This document shows positions 11,841 to 22,842 of a stretch of DNA of 64,000 nt, one piece after another. Where the stretch lies: positions 62,001 to 126,000 of the forward strand of contig SKCR01035588.1 of NCBI GenBank assembly GCA_019454045.1, in the 5' to 3' direction. Below the pieces are notes generated by a model. The model saw only the letters and a program-made list of their open reading frames with translations, did no database searches and was not told the origin of the DNA. The stretch's first letter is position 1, and each line of letters opens with the position of its first letter. Source of the DNA: Zanthoxylum bungeanum. Taxonomy: Eukaryota; Streptophyta; Magnoliopsida; Sapindales; Rutaceae. A program made the translations under genes and the position numbers.

Positions 11841-12233
11841 ATTTGAGAGAGATATTGTGTGCAATATGCAATACTCAAAAAAATTTCTCTCAACTTGAAT
11901 TGTAATCAAAAAAAAAAAAAAAAGACCCTTCAAGTATTATCGTGTGCAATCAAGGTAAAAAGGGATTGTTGACCAGCTAAATTGGCAGTAAAACTTCTGA
12001 AAAGGACTTATGAGATCCAAAAGCACTTTTTTATAACAACACAACAATCACTATGCAGTTGTTATTTTGCAGTTGCTAATTTTACAAACTTAATATAACC
12101 ACCTACCATACACATTTTTTTATTCAAAAACTAGCACAAAATGTTGCACAGTTGTGGAAAAAAACCATATATATCACATTATTCATGGCCTGAAAGACAA
12201 AAGCATTTCAGAGTTGCTAATTAAAAGTGCTTC

Positions 12234-12632
12234 TCAATGAGCTGCCTCATCATCCCCATCTGCTTTGATCCTCAGCTCTTCAAAACTTCTATACTCTTGT
12301 GTATCAATAGGATCATCTACATTTTTAGCCTCCAACACTGCTGGATCTTTGTCAATGTGATCTTCGTAATCACCAATCACATTGTCCTCCATCTTCTCAG
12401 TAGTCTCCTTAGCTGCTTTCCATGCACCATCCATTTTCTGCTTCGCCGAGTCCAGTGCCTTTCTTGGTCCATCTTTCAATTTATCAGCTACATATCCTGT
12501 CATTCCACTTACTCTCCGCTTGTCCACATTCAATGCCTCTTGCTTTGCTTCGTATAGGGAATCCCTCGAGGCCCCAGACCCAGTTCTAGAGTCTGTTGAT
12601 TCCGCTTCTGCCACTGCATTGCTACCCTGCAT
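12234..12632 (-). CDS. LEA-like hydrophilic protein (last or only exon)
   Basis: 132 codons from an ATG at 12632 to a TGA at 12234-12236. The product is highly hydrophilic and Lys/Glu/Asp/Ala-rich, with segments such as YVADKLKDGPRKALDSAKQ and GAWKAAKETTEKMEDNV that resemble group-3/LEA_4 late embryogenesis abundant helices, followed by an acidic C-terminal tail. Such proteins are thought to protect membranes and proteins during dehydration. The ATG sits in TGAAATGCAG|GGTAGC, which also looks like a 3' splice site, so the true start may be in an upstream exon. A candidate MAE start with a following GT lies at 12709-12697, but its phase does not join cleanly. No transposon is inside the frame. 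The family is inferred from composition and motif style, and I am not certain of the subfamily. Confidence 0.6.
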   Translation of the reverse strand: MQGSNAVAEAESTDSRTGSGASRDSLYEAKQEALNVDKRRVSGMTGYVADKLKDGPRKALDSAKQKMDGAWKAAKETTEKMEDNVIGDYEDHIDKDPAVLEAKNVDDPIDTQEYRSFEELRIKADGDDEAAH

Positions 12633-13027
12633 TTCAAAATCATTGACTACTATTGCAAATGAATATACCCATTGAATATTTCATAAACAAAACCAAACCT
12701 TTCAGCCATTACGAGATTTTACAGAACCAATTAGTACACTCATTCAACAAGAATATGCCAAAACATTAACTTTGCAATCAAGAAACACAGCACGAAAGTT
12801 TACAGAGCTCATTTTCTTTGAAATTAATAATTTTCTTTTGATTAGTACAAAAGTATCCTTCATAAAACTCTCTTATAGATGAGTAATTCTTTAATATAAT
12901 GGACGTATGGTGCTGTAACAAAGCACGGTCGGTGAGTCCAGAGGCTCCACACGCGCCACACGCGCCGACCAGTGCACTTTCCACGCGCCCACACGCCGCA
13001 CGCGCTAACCAAGGTTGAAGACGACAC

Positions 13028-13176
13028 ACGTGGTGCCACGTCATCAGTCCAGTCAGCGCCACGCAATCTGCCACATCAGCAACACTGCCACGTCAGCTGA
13101 CACGTCACCCTGCCACGTCAGCTGCCACGTCAGCACAGCCGGTCCCACTTGCCACGTCAGCACTGCCACGTCAGCA
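13028..13176. promoter_or_regulatory. Array of CCACGTCA (ACGT-core) words
   Basis: Within about 150 bases there are at least six GCCACGTCA(G/T) words plus CACGTGG and GACACGTCA variants. These are ACGT-core sequences of the kind bound by plant bZIP factors (G-box/ABRE/as-1 related). The array lies upstream of the Copia gag frame starting near 13392 and may be part of that element's leader. Regulatory function is inference only. Confidence 0.5.
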
Positions 13177-13391
13177 GCCTTGTAAAATTTCATTTAGCCC
13201 CCTGAAGTTTAGAAATTTATAATTTTGCCCCAGAACTTTTAGGAATTTACAAATCAACCCCTATGTCGGATTTAGACCAACGAAGTGTCATTCCACCATT
13301 TTCGACCGTTCCGGACGCAATGGTGACCTCAGATTTGTGAAATTCAGCCCTATTTTTAATATATTTTTCATTTTAAACTTTAAAACTTAAA

Positions 13392-14172
13392 ATGGAAATG
13401 GAAGATTCCCATTCTGGTGCAATGATTAAACTGGCTGCAACTAATTACTCCCTCTAGAGACCTCAGATGATTGATTTTTTGCATTGTAAAGATCTGTTTC
13501 ATGTCATCGAGTTGAAGAGAGTGAAACCAGAGTCTGTTAAGGAGTATGACTGGAATAAACTCAACAACAGAACTTTGGATCAGATTAGGCAGTGGATCGG
13601 TCACAGTGTCTTCCACCACGTGGCACAGGACACAGATACTTATGAGATATGAAGGAAATTGGAAGACATGTTCCAGGCCAAAACAGCTCGGAATAAAGCC
13701 TTAATCATGAGGCATTTGGTGAACCTAAAGTTGCGGAGTTGAACTTCCGTTGCAGAACACACCAACGAGTTTCAAAGCCTGGTGAACCAATTATATGCAG
13801 TAGACATGCAACTGGCAGACGAAGTTCAAGCCCTCTTGCTACTCAGTTCTCTTCCTGATAGCTGGGAGACTCTGGTGGTTACTCTCAGCAACTCAGCTCC
13901 AGGAGGCAAACTTACCATGCATATGGTAAAGGATGCCCTGTCAAATGAAGAAGCCAGAAGAAAAGACGTGGGCTCAGATCAAACAGAAGCCCTTTTCTCG
14001 GAGCAACGAGAAAGACAACAAGAGAAACATTAAGGTGGGAGGAGAGGCAGAAGCAAAAGCAGGGGCAGATCCAAGGACGGGAAAAGACATACAAGTGCTT
14101 CCACTGTGGCATAGAAGGCCTCTTGAAGAAAAATTGTCGAAAATTGCAACGGGAGCAGGGACAAGGCAATAA
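13392..14172 (+). pseudogene. Copia gag (UBN2-type) pseudogene
   Basis: The frame opens at ATG 13392 and shows a Copia gag: RKLEDMFQAKTARNKA, a leucine-rich LLLLSSLPDSWE block (about 13830-13870) and a basic C-terminal part. It is interrupted by TAG at 13455-13457 and TGA at 13650-13652 and shifts frame near 13.9-14.1 kb. The zinc knuckle near 14087-14140 reads CFHCGIEGLLKKNC: the histidine expected five residues after the second cysteine is leucine, so nucleic-acid binding would be impaired even without the stops. Confidence 0.8.
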
Positions 14173-17100
14173 CCAGCCGAAGAAGAATGACGCGGAGACA
14201 CTAGTAGTTACCACGGTAGATGTAGCTATATGCTCCGGCCAGGAAGAAACATGCCTTCACACCACAACTCAGAATGTCGAGTGGGTGGTAGATACTGCAG
14301 CATCCTACCACGTCACTCCTCACAGGGATTTCTTCACAACATACAAAGCATGAGACTTTGGAGCAGTGAAGATGGGGAATACCAGTTCTTCTCAGATAGT
14401 AGGAATTGGTGAAATACAATTGCGGACAAATGCAGGGTATACAATAACCCTGAAGGAGGTCAGACATGTTCCAGAACTTCGGCTCAACTTACTCTCGGGG
14501 GTAGCCCTTGAAAAATAGGGTTATGCTAGCCACTTCAGCAACGACACTTGGAGGATGATAAAATATTTCATGGTCATCGCCCGATAACACATATGTGGAA
14601 CCTTATACAAGACTCATGTGAAGATTTATGCAGAAAGCCTAAATGTAGCTGAACCAGAGGCTTCTCAGAATCTGTGTCACCAGAGACTCGGTCACATGAG
14701 TGAAAGAGGGTTGTCTACCTTGACAAAGAATGATCTAATCACTGTCTCCAAAAATGCTGCTCTGGATCTTTGCAACCACTGTCTATTCGGTAAGCAACAC
14801 AAAGTCTCTTTCAATTTATCTTCTATAAAGAAATCAGAGTTACTCAGTCTGGTGTACTCTGATGTATGTGGTCCATTGGAGGTAAACTCACTAGGCGGTA
14901 ATAAATATTTTCTGACTTTTATTGACGATGCTTCTCGGAAAGTATGGGTGTATTTTCTGAAATCAAAGGATCAAGTCCTGGACTATTTCAAACTGTTCCA
15001 TGCCATGGTCGAGCGTGAAACAGGGAAGAAACTGAAGTTCCTTCGCACAGACAATAGAGGCGAATACACTTCCAAGGAGTTCGATGCCTACTGCGAAAGC
15101 CACGAAATTCGAAACGAGAGGACTGTTCCACGCACCCCACAACATAATGGTGTCGCTGAAAGGATGAACTGCACCATTATGGAGAAAGTTAGAAGCATGA
15201 TCAGCATGGCTAAGCTGCCAAAGCCATTCTGGGGAGAAGCTGTTCGTGCCGCCTGCTACCTGATCAACAGATCACCATCTGTACCGTTGAATTTCGAGAT
15301 TCCGGAGAAAATATGGTATGTCAAGAATCCTTCATATTCTCACCTCAGAATATTTAGATGTTTAGCATTTGCACATGTATCCAATGAGCTCAGACAGAAG
15401 CTCGATGCAAGGACTACTCCATGCATCTTCATAGGCTATGGAGACGAGGAATTTGGATACAGGCTATGGGACCCGAAGGAAAGGAAGGTCATCAGAAGCA
15501 GAGATGTAGTGTTTCTTGAAGACCATACAATAGAAGACATTGAAAAGCCCAAAATGCCTTCTAAAACCAGTGTCGACAATACCGATGCAATCCCATACAC
15601 AACCCCAGCACCAACACCAGTGGCCACAAATGATGATGGGGTGCAAGATATACCAGAAGCAGGACCAGAGGAGGAAGGAGGTGTTGAGTAGGGGGAGCTG
15701 CAGCCTGCTCCATCAGAGGTTCCAGGATCATCCATAGATCCGGATGAAAACAGATAGCCAGAACCTCCAGTACGAAGATCCGAGCGAGGTCGGATTCCAT
15801 CATCCAGATACTCAGGATCAGAATACATTCTGCTTACTGACGAGGGGGAGCCAGAAACCTTCAACAAAGCTGTATCTCATAAAGACAAAGACAAATGGTT
15901 GCACGCAATGCATGATGAGATGGAATCTCTGTAGAAGAACAACACTTATGAGATAGTCAAGCTTCCACATGGAATGTAGGCACTGAAAAACAAATGGGTG
16001 TTCAAGCTCAAGAAAGATGGCAGTGAAAAAGTGGTGAAACACAAAGCTAGACTAGTAGTCAAAGGATTCCTACAGAAAAAGGGAATTGACTTTGATGAGA
16101 TATTTTCACCAGTGGTAAAAATGGCTTCAATCCGAGTTATCCTAGGATTGGTCGCCAGATTGAACTTGGAGCTTGAACAGATGGATGTCAAAACAACATT
16201 TCTTCATGGTGATATGAATGAAGAAATCTACATGGAGCAGCCAGAAGGATTCAAGGTTTCAGGAAAAGAAAACCTTGTTTGCAAGCTGAAAAAGAGCTTG
16301 TACGGGCTCAAGCAAGCACCAAGGCAGTGGTACAAAAAGTTTGACTCATTCATGGTGGGTCAAGGCTACAAAAAAACTGCAGCAGATCAGTGTGTATACA
16401 TTCAGAGGTTTCCAGATGGAAATTTCGTTGCTCTTCTACTGTACGTAGATGACATGTTGATTGTTGGACAAGAAGTAGCGAAGATCAGCCAGCTGAAGAA
16501 TGAACTCTCCAAGGCTTTCGACATGAAAGACTTAGGACCAACTCAATAGATTTTGGGAATGGAGATTGTTCGTGATAGACAGAACAAGAAATTATGGCTT
16601 TCACATGAAAGGTATATTGAACGGGTAATCAGAAGGTTTAATATACAGAAAGCCAAACCAGTCAGCGTTCCGCTAGTGCACCATTTCAAATTGAGCAAGA
16701 GTTCGTGCCCCTCATCCAAGAAAGAGATAGAGGAAATGTCAGCAATACTATATTCTTCAACTATTGGAAGCCTAATGTATGCAATGGTATATACCAGGCC
16801 AGATATTGCACACGCAGTGGGTGTAGTGAGCCGTTTTCTCTCTAACCCTGGAAAGCAACACTAGAAGGCAGTCAAATGGATTCTCAGGTACCTCAAGGGT
16901 ACAACGAAGTTTCGTCTGTGTTACGAGGGAGCTGGTCCGATCTTGGAAGGCTATACAGATTCAGATATGGCGGGAGATCTTGATGGTAGGAAATCTACAT
17001 CGGGATTCATCTACACTTTTGCAGGGGGAGCTGTGTTATGGCAGTCAAGATTGCAGAGGTGTATTGCATTATCCACAACAGAAGCTGAGTACATCGCTAT

Positions 17101-17239
17101 AGTTGAGGTAGGAAAAGAAATGTTGTGGCTAAATCAGTTTCTCCAAGAGTTAGGGATCAAGCAAACAGAATACAAGATATATTGTGACAGTCAGAGTGCT
17201 TTGGACTTGAGCAAAAACTCAATGTATCATTTCGGATGA
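14123..17239 (+). pseudogene. Copia pol (protease-integrase-RT-RNase H), one frame with internal stops
   Basis: A single reading frame runs from about 14123 to 17239. Domains: protease with DTAAS (14291), pre-integrase zinc region with H-x4-H-like and CNHC motifs (about 14670-14790), integrase core with D (14861), D (15050) and E (15158) at D-x35-E spacing, reverse transcriptase about 15870-16560 with YVDD at 16442-16453, and RNase H about 16940-17240 with TEAEY. The frame is broken by TGA 14351, TAG 14516, TAA 14585 and TAG at 15689, 15755, 15932, 15977, 16547 and 16862, then shifts just before its normal end. It is not translatable as a whole, but the frame is otherwise well kept. Confidence 0.92.
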
Positions 17240-17445
17240 AACATATTGATATTCGCTTTCATTAGATACGCGAAGTGATAGATCAACAACTGCTGAGACT
17301 GGTGAAGATCCATACAGATGAGAATCCAACCGATATGTTAACAAAGGTGGTTACTCGGGATAAGCTAGAGTTGTGCATAGACATAACCAGGATAGCTGTC
17401 AGATGACGATTGTTTCTTTTTCGAATGCAGCTAGAAGGGGAGTAT

Positions 17446-17811
17446 TGTGAGGTCCAGCTGCATGCTTGCATAAGGAAGCTTCTTCCAGATGATCCAGTTA
17501 CCATGCATTAAAAGAAGTTTCCATGCATGCGAAGACTATCAACTTTCGGTGGAGTTGATTTTTGAAGAAACAAACAAACCACCTTTAGGTGATTGCCACA
17601 AATCAAGGGTGAATAATAATTGTTTTTGGGCTATAAATACAACCCTTTGTATCAAGCTCAAACCTTCCCAGAGAGAGTGTAAATTATAGAGAGAAAGTGA
17701 GGTTTTTTTGTTTAAAGTTTCTAGTTTGTAAACTTTATAATTCTATTCTTGTAGTAATAGAAGTGATTCGGTTTTTTCTCAAATACTCTCTAAAGTGATC
17801 GGTGAATCACA
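17446..17811 (+). repeat. Copia 3' LTR, 366 bp
   Basis: Starts TGTGAGG straight after the polypurine stretch and ends AATCACA, giving TGTGA/TCACA inverted ends. A TATA box (GGCTATAAATACAA) lies at about 17628-17643, followed by the GAGAGAG-rich transcribed part. The short length fits Copia lineages with small LTRs. Confidence 0.75.
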
Positions 17812-17829
17812 ACATATTCAACCTTCAGC

Positions 17830-18116
17830 AAAATCCTAAACTAGTTTCAATTATGGTTCGAATACTTTGGCACTCCACTCCTGATATTTACCCATCAAAA
17901 CTTCAAGAGTCCTTAAATTATCTTGAAAGTCAAAAAGTCCCAAATGGATATACTCTTTATTTCACATTCTATTTTCATTTCTCCATTTCTTGGATAGTCG
18001 GTTGGGACTATTTCATTCAAAGATCCTTTATTCCAACACTCCCAATATATTTTCGAGTTCAATGGCGGGATCAATTTGACATTTCTCAAATCACTAGCTC
18101 AATTATTCAAAAATAA
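17830..18116 (+). CDS. Unrecognised short open frame, aromatic-rich
   Basis: About 95 open codons directly after the Copia LTR with no convincing start codon. The translation is rich in Trp, Tyr and Phe (for example FHFSISWIVGWDYF and FRVQWRDQF), unlike random AT-rich translation. It could be a fragment of a retroelement polyprotein flanking the Copia insertion, but I cannot assign a family. The 290 bases after it hold nothing recognisable. Confidence 0.3.
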
Positions 18117-18407
18117 ATAAATATACACACACACGACACAATCCTTTGTAAAATACAACTCCAATATTTTAGACCTCAATTCTAACTTTTCATAGTGCAT
18201 TAAGAATCTCATAAGTAATAATCTTGTATTATAAGAGAAAATTATACAATGTAATTGTTGTTTTCAGTGTATTTTTATTCAAGACAGGCTCCAATACGAA
18301 ACTATCATCTTCAACTCATCATCTTTGTGATTTCTCATAACGTTTTCAATAAGTTGCTTGCCACTTAACAACACTGAAGCAATAGTAATGATACATGGTG
18401 CCCATGA

Positions 18408-20238
18408 GGGACTTTCATAAAAGATATTAAAATTATTTCATTTTCTTAAATTATTATTGATTTTTTAATTAACACTGATATGATGTCTGGTGGTATTTTT
18501 GAATTTTTTTTTTGGGTTCCCTTTAGCACACACGACTATTGTTGACAGGATCTGTTGTTAATCAATTAAACATGCATATATGTAACATTCATGTATAATT
18601 CATAATCAATAAATACTAAACATGCAATCAATGAATCAATAAAAACTCAAAACAAACATAAGGATTTAGAAAAACCTGTAAATTGTAGAAGATGAAAACT
18701 CAAAACTAAGTCGAGAAAAACTCTGTCCTTAGGAACTTATTAGCCCCACCTCGATGCTCTTTACGAATCTCTTGTCTAACGTTCTCTCAGGATTCTTAGT
18801 TGCCTCTTGTCAAAAGGGGCACTCCTTTTTTCAAGAACAGTTAACTTCGAATAATGGTGGAAACTCATTTATTTGGAAAACCTTAGACTCTCTAATTAAT
18901 GAAAATGAAAGAAGAATGAATTGAATTGAATTGAATGAATGAATGAAATGAGAACTTATGGACCCATTTTTATAGACATGGAGAGATGCCTCTGTAAAGG
19001 TACCTATATGTCAATGTATATAATCCTTTAAGGGTTATAATCCTCCAAGGAATCATTTCAATCCAAAGGATTATGTCATTTCTCATTAAATGATTATATC
19101 CTTTCAATCCAAATAGTTGTATCTTTTCTAATTAAAGGATAATATTACTTCATTCCCTATAAATACATGCAATATTTAGAGAATTTTCTACAATCCCCTA
19201 CAATTCTTTAAATATGAATGTAGACACTTAAGAGATTTTCCGTGAAATAAAACTACATCGGAATAGGTAGATTTCGCCTTGAACCGTTCCTAGTAAATGA
19301 CTATCGGATTTACTTGGCAAACTAGTGAGGGAATTTCATAAAAGATATTAAAATTATTTCATTTTCTTAAATTATTATTGATTTTTTATTAACATTGATA
19401 TGATGTCTCGTGGTATTTTTGAATTTTATTTTGGGTTCCCTATAGCACACACAACTATTGTTGGCAGGATCTGTTATTAATCAATTAAACATGCATATAT
19501 GTAACATTCATGTATAATTCATAATCAATAAATACTAAACATGTAATCAAGGAATCAACAAAAACTCAAAACAAACATAAGGATCTAGAAAAACCTGTAA
19601 ATTGTAGAAGATGAAAACTCAAAACTAAGTCGAGAAAAACTCTGTCCTTAGGGACTTATTAGCCCCACCTCGATTCTCTTTACGAATCTCTTGTCTAACG
19701 TTCTCTCAGGATTCTTAGTTGCTTCTTGTCAAAAGGGACACTCTTTTCTTCAAGAACAATTAACTTTGAATAATGGTGGAAACTCTTTTATTTGAAAACC
19801 TTAAACTCTTTAATTAATGAAAATGAAAAAAGAATGAATTGAATTGAATGTGTGAATGAAATGAGAACCTATGGACCCATTTTTTTAGACATGGAGAGAT
19901 ACTTTTATAAAGATACCTATATGTCAATATATATAATCCTTTGAGGGTTATAACTCTTCAAGGAATCCTTTCAATCCAAAAGATTATGTCATTTCTCATT
20001 AAAGGATTATCATTTCAATCCAAATGGTTGTCTCTTTTCTAATTAAAGGATTATATTATTTCATTCCCTATAAATACATGCAATGTTTAGAGAATTTCCT
20101 ACAATCCCCTCTAATTATTTAAATATGAATGTAGACACTTAAGAGATTTTTCGTGAAATAAAACTACATCGGAATAAGTAGCTTTCACCTTGAACCTTTC
20201 CTAGTAAATGACTATCGGATTTACTTGTCAAACTAGTG
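18408..20238. repeat. Tandem duplication, units of about 0.92 kb
   Basis: Unit 1 (about 18408-19328) and unit 2 (about 19329-20238) begin with TTTCATAAAAGATATTAAAA and end with CAAACTAGTGA. Each holds about 140 bases of non-LTR sequence followed by most of a Copia LTR (left ends TGTTGTTAATC at 18553 and TGTTATTAATC at 19472). The best reading is a duplication of flanking DNA plus the distal part of the 3' LTR of the minus-strand Copia element. Confidence 0.85.
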
Positions 20239-20664
20239 ACCATAGTCTTGAACTGTTCTGCCGTTGGTTCAAACCAAGACAATAACCATAACACATCTTC
20301 ACTTTGACTATTTCATGTTCTACGGTTGTGTTCAATTGACCATGAACATTGGTCATGGCTTCATCAAGTACTTTAGGGAATCCAACCTTTAAGAGTCCCT
20401 TGGAATTAGCCTCACTTCGTACTTGAAATATATTATCTATTGTAAAATATATTATGTCTTTACCTTTATTAGGACTCTTCTCATAATATAGTGATCATTA
20501 AAAGCCTTCATTATCCTAATATTGACAAACAACACTCTTCGTCATTATAGGAATGAGAAAGAGTATTGAACTCTACAATGCTTGGTTTGAATTGCACAAA
20601 GTTTCAATTTTCCCATTTGAACATAGATATTGGGATCTCTAGTCAGTTATGTTGGGTTTCCACA
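19472..20664 (-). repeat. 3' LTR of the outer Copia element, about 1.19 kb
   Basis: On the - strand it begins TGTGGAAACCC after the polyprotein end and finishes TTAATAACA. A second, partial copy lies at 18553-19328 and a third at 53405-54036. The right boundary is inferred from the TG terminus and could be off by some bases. Confidence 0.6.
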
Positions 20665-20674
20665 ATGATAATTA

Positions 20675-22842
20675 TTAATTTATAGGCTTCAAGCCTATTC
20701 CCCTCGATGACTTCTCAATTTGATCTTGAGGTAAACCTTTTGTAAGTGGATCCGCTAGGTTTTCCTTCGATTTGACATAATCTATTGAAATTATGCTGCT
20801 TGAGATTAGTTGCCTTATGATATTATATCTTCGACGTATGTGTCGAGACTTTATCATTATATGTTGTATTTTGGGCTCTCCCAATAGCCGATTGGCTATC
20901 ACAATGTATACTTATAGCTGACACCGATTTTGGCAAGTTTGGAATATCCTTTTAAGAAAATTTGAAGTCATTCCGCTTCATCTGCAGCTTTGTCTAATGC
21001 TATGAACTTGGACTCCATAGTAGACTAGATAATACATGTTTGTCTCGAGGATTTTCATGATATGGCTGCACCCCATAGCGTGAAGACAAATCCACTCGTG
21101 GACTTAAAATCTACTGTATCAGATATCCAGTTAGCATCGTTGTACCTTTCTAGAATATCATGATATCTTGTATAATGTAGAAAATATTTTGAAGTCTCTC
21201 TCAGATACCTCAAAACTCTTACTATGGCTTTCCAGTGAGTATGCATTGGATTACTCGTATATTTATTAAGCTTATTTATGGCTTGAGCGATATATAGTCA
21301 TGTGTAATTCGTGAGATACTTCAGACTTCCGATGATTCTTGAATACTGTAATTGTGATACGCTCGAACCAGTATTCTTTGACAAATGAAGAGTTAGGTGT
21401 TGTGATATTTTATATCGTACCGCAAGTGTACGGTGTCAAGTTTTAGTAAAGATAAGTGAAGGAGCGTCGAACCCACATGGATTGTATTCAACTCTCACTA
21501 AGTACTATAATTAGTAAACCTAACTTTATTTAGAAAGCAACTAAATTTAGATTAAATACTAAATAATTAAGAAACAAAACGTTTAATAAAGATATACCAA
21601 GGTGAGAGAGATTATAGAGTCTGATTTCACCTAGCTATCCCCTATGTATTTGTTTTGCCAATCAATTCATATTCGATTTAGTGGTTTCTAAGCTAAGAAT
21701 TCTAAGTTATTCTAACTCCATCTCCCGAGTGCCGAGTGAATATATTATCAATTACAGACTTCGATATCCCTATAAAAATCTAGTAATTAACAACTAATTA
21801 CGCTCCGTGATTTTTTGTTAACGGCTTCGAATGGACTATAGATTCTCATGAACTCTACAAATCTCATAAGTTATATTCTCTAGATCCTATTCAAAATCCC
21901 ATCTCCCGAGTGATAGATTCTAAACATGTATCATCTCAATTTGTGACCAATAAACAAGAAGCATTAAACACAAGAGAATATAAATAAATTAAAATAAAAC
22001 TTTATAATAATTAATTTGGCAAATAATACATAGGTTCAAGCATTGGCTATATCATCCTCTAGAGTAATGGAGTTAGTTTATGACTAAAGATAATAACAAT
22101 GAAAATAATGTCATGAACATAATGGAAATCATTAGAGTTTAAAGATAGAAACTAGAAGATTAAACCCGAATTGAATCCCTTCGTCTTCGGACGTCACCGC
22201 CTTTGTCTCCTCTTGTAGCTCTTCAATCCTCCTCCTTGGATCTCTCTAAAATATGTATTTTGAACTCTTGAGTTGTGTATTAGTCTCTTTTAAGGTTTTG
22301 GATGAGCCTCTATATTTTCAAGAAAGTCCTAGAGTCTTTGTGCATGTAAAATAACAATTTCTGAATATTCTAGACTTTTGTTGCAGCATCGCGACGCCAG
22401 AATTAGCGTCGCGACGCCCAACTCTCGGGATACATGTATAGAGTGCTGTCTGGGGGTCGCGATGCCAGACCAAAATTTCAGGATTGTGTTTTCTGCGTAT
22501 TTTACTCTCCCGCATGCTTCCGATGCGTCTGTAAGGTTCCAAAACAAGTCCATTTGCCCTAAGGTCCATTTTCCAATGCTTCATATCAATAAAACACAAA
22601 AGAAACTACTAAATACATTAAATGACATGGAATCTAATAAAATAATAAGCTAAGAATGCATGAATAAGTGGGTATAAACCGCACTTATCATTAGGTCTAC
22701 AATAGTTCTAGCTACATTTAGATCTCATTTATTATATTTCTTAGATATTTTCTCAACATAATAAGCTTGAGATAATATGTATCCCTCTTATGTTCTGAAA
22801 ATTTTAATTCCTAGAATCACATCAGCTACTCTTAAATCTTTC
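20675..22842 (-). pseudogene. Copia RT C-terminus and RNase H, interrupted by a gypsy solo LTR
   Basis: Read on the - strand: RT block at 22842-22696 (ADVILG..., YVEKI with stops). After the inserted LTR at 21398-22690 it resumes at 21397: [27 protein letters not shown] (21246 onward), DANWISDT...[10 protein letters not shown] (RNase H), and finally KSRHIRRRYNIIRQL and DPLTKGLPQDQIE (20880-20690), the canonical Copia tail. Several stops and shifts are present. Confidence 0.88.
21398..22690 (-). repeat. Gypsy-type solo LTR, 1.29 kb, target duplication TTAGG
   Basis: On the + strand it runs from TGTTGTGATATT to CACTTATCA (on the - strand TGATAAGTGC...TCACAACA). TTAGG stands on both sides (21393-21397 and 22691-22695). 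No internal domain is present, so this is a solo LTR left by recombination. Its distal part carries GTCGCGAC words at 22408 and a near match at 22456. Confidence 0.85.

Larger units (their letters stand above)
13392..17811 (+). mobile_element. Copia retrotransposon with 3' LTR, 5' LTR not found
   Basis: Gag, protease, integrase, reverse transcriptase and RNase H follow in the Copia order on the + strand, then a polypurine stretch (GAAGGGGAGTAT, about 17434-17445) and a 3' LTR. I find no second copy of the LTR upstream and no initiator-tRNA primer binding site near 12.9-13.4 kb. The 5' end has therefore been lost or is too diverged to see. Confidence 0.88.

Noticed and set aside
12778..13074. 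98-codon minus-strand frame
   Set aside because: Spans GC-rich ACGT-array sequence; Cys/Ala/Arg-rich by composition, with no domain.
21420..21480. GTCGAACCCAC-like sequence suggesting a tRNA T-arm
   Set aside because: No acceptor or anticodon arms around it; it lies within the TTAGG-flanked solo LTR.
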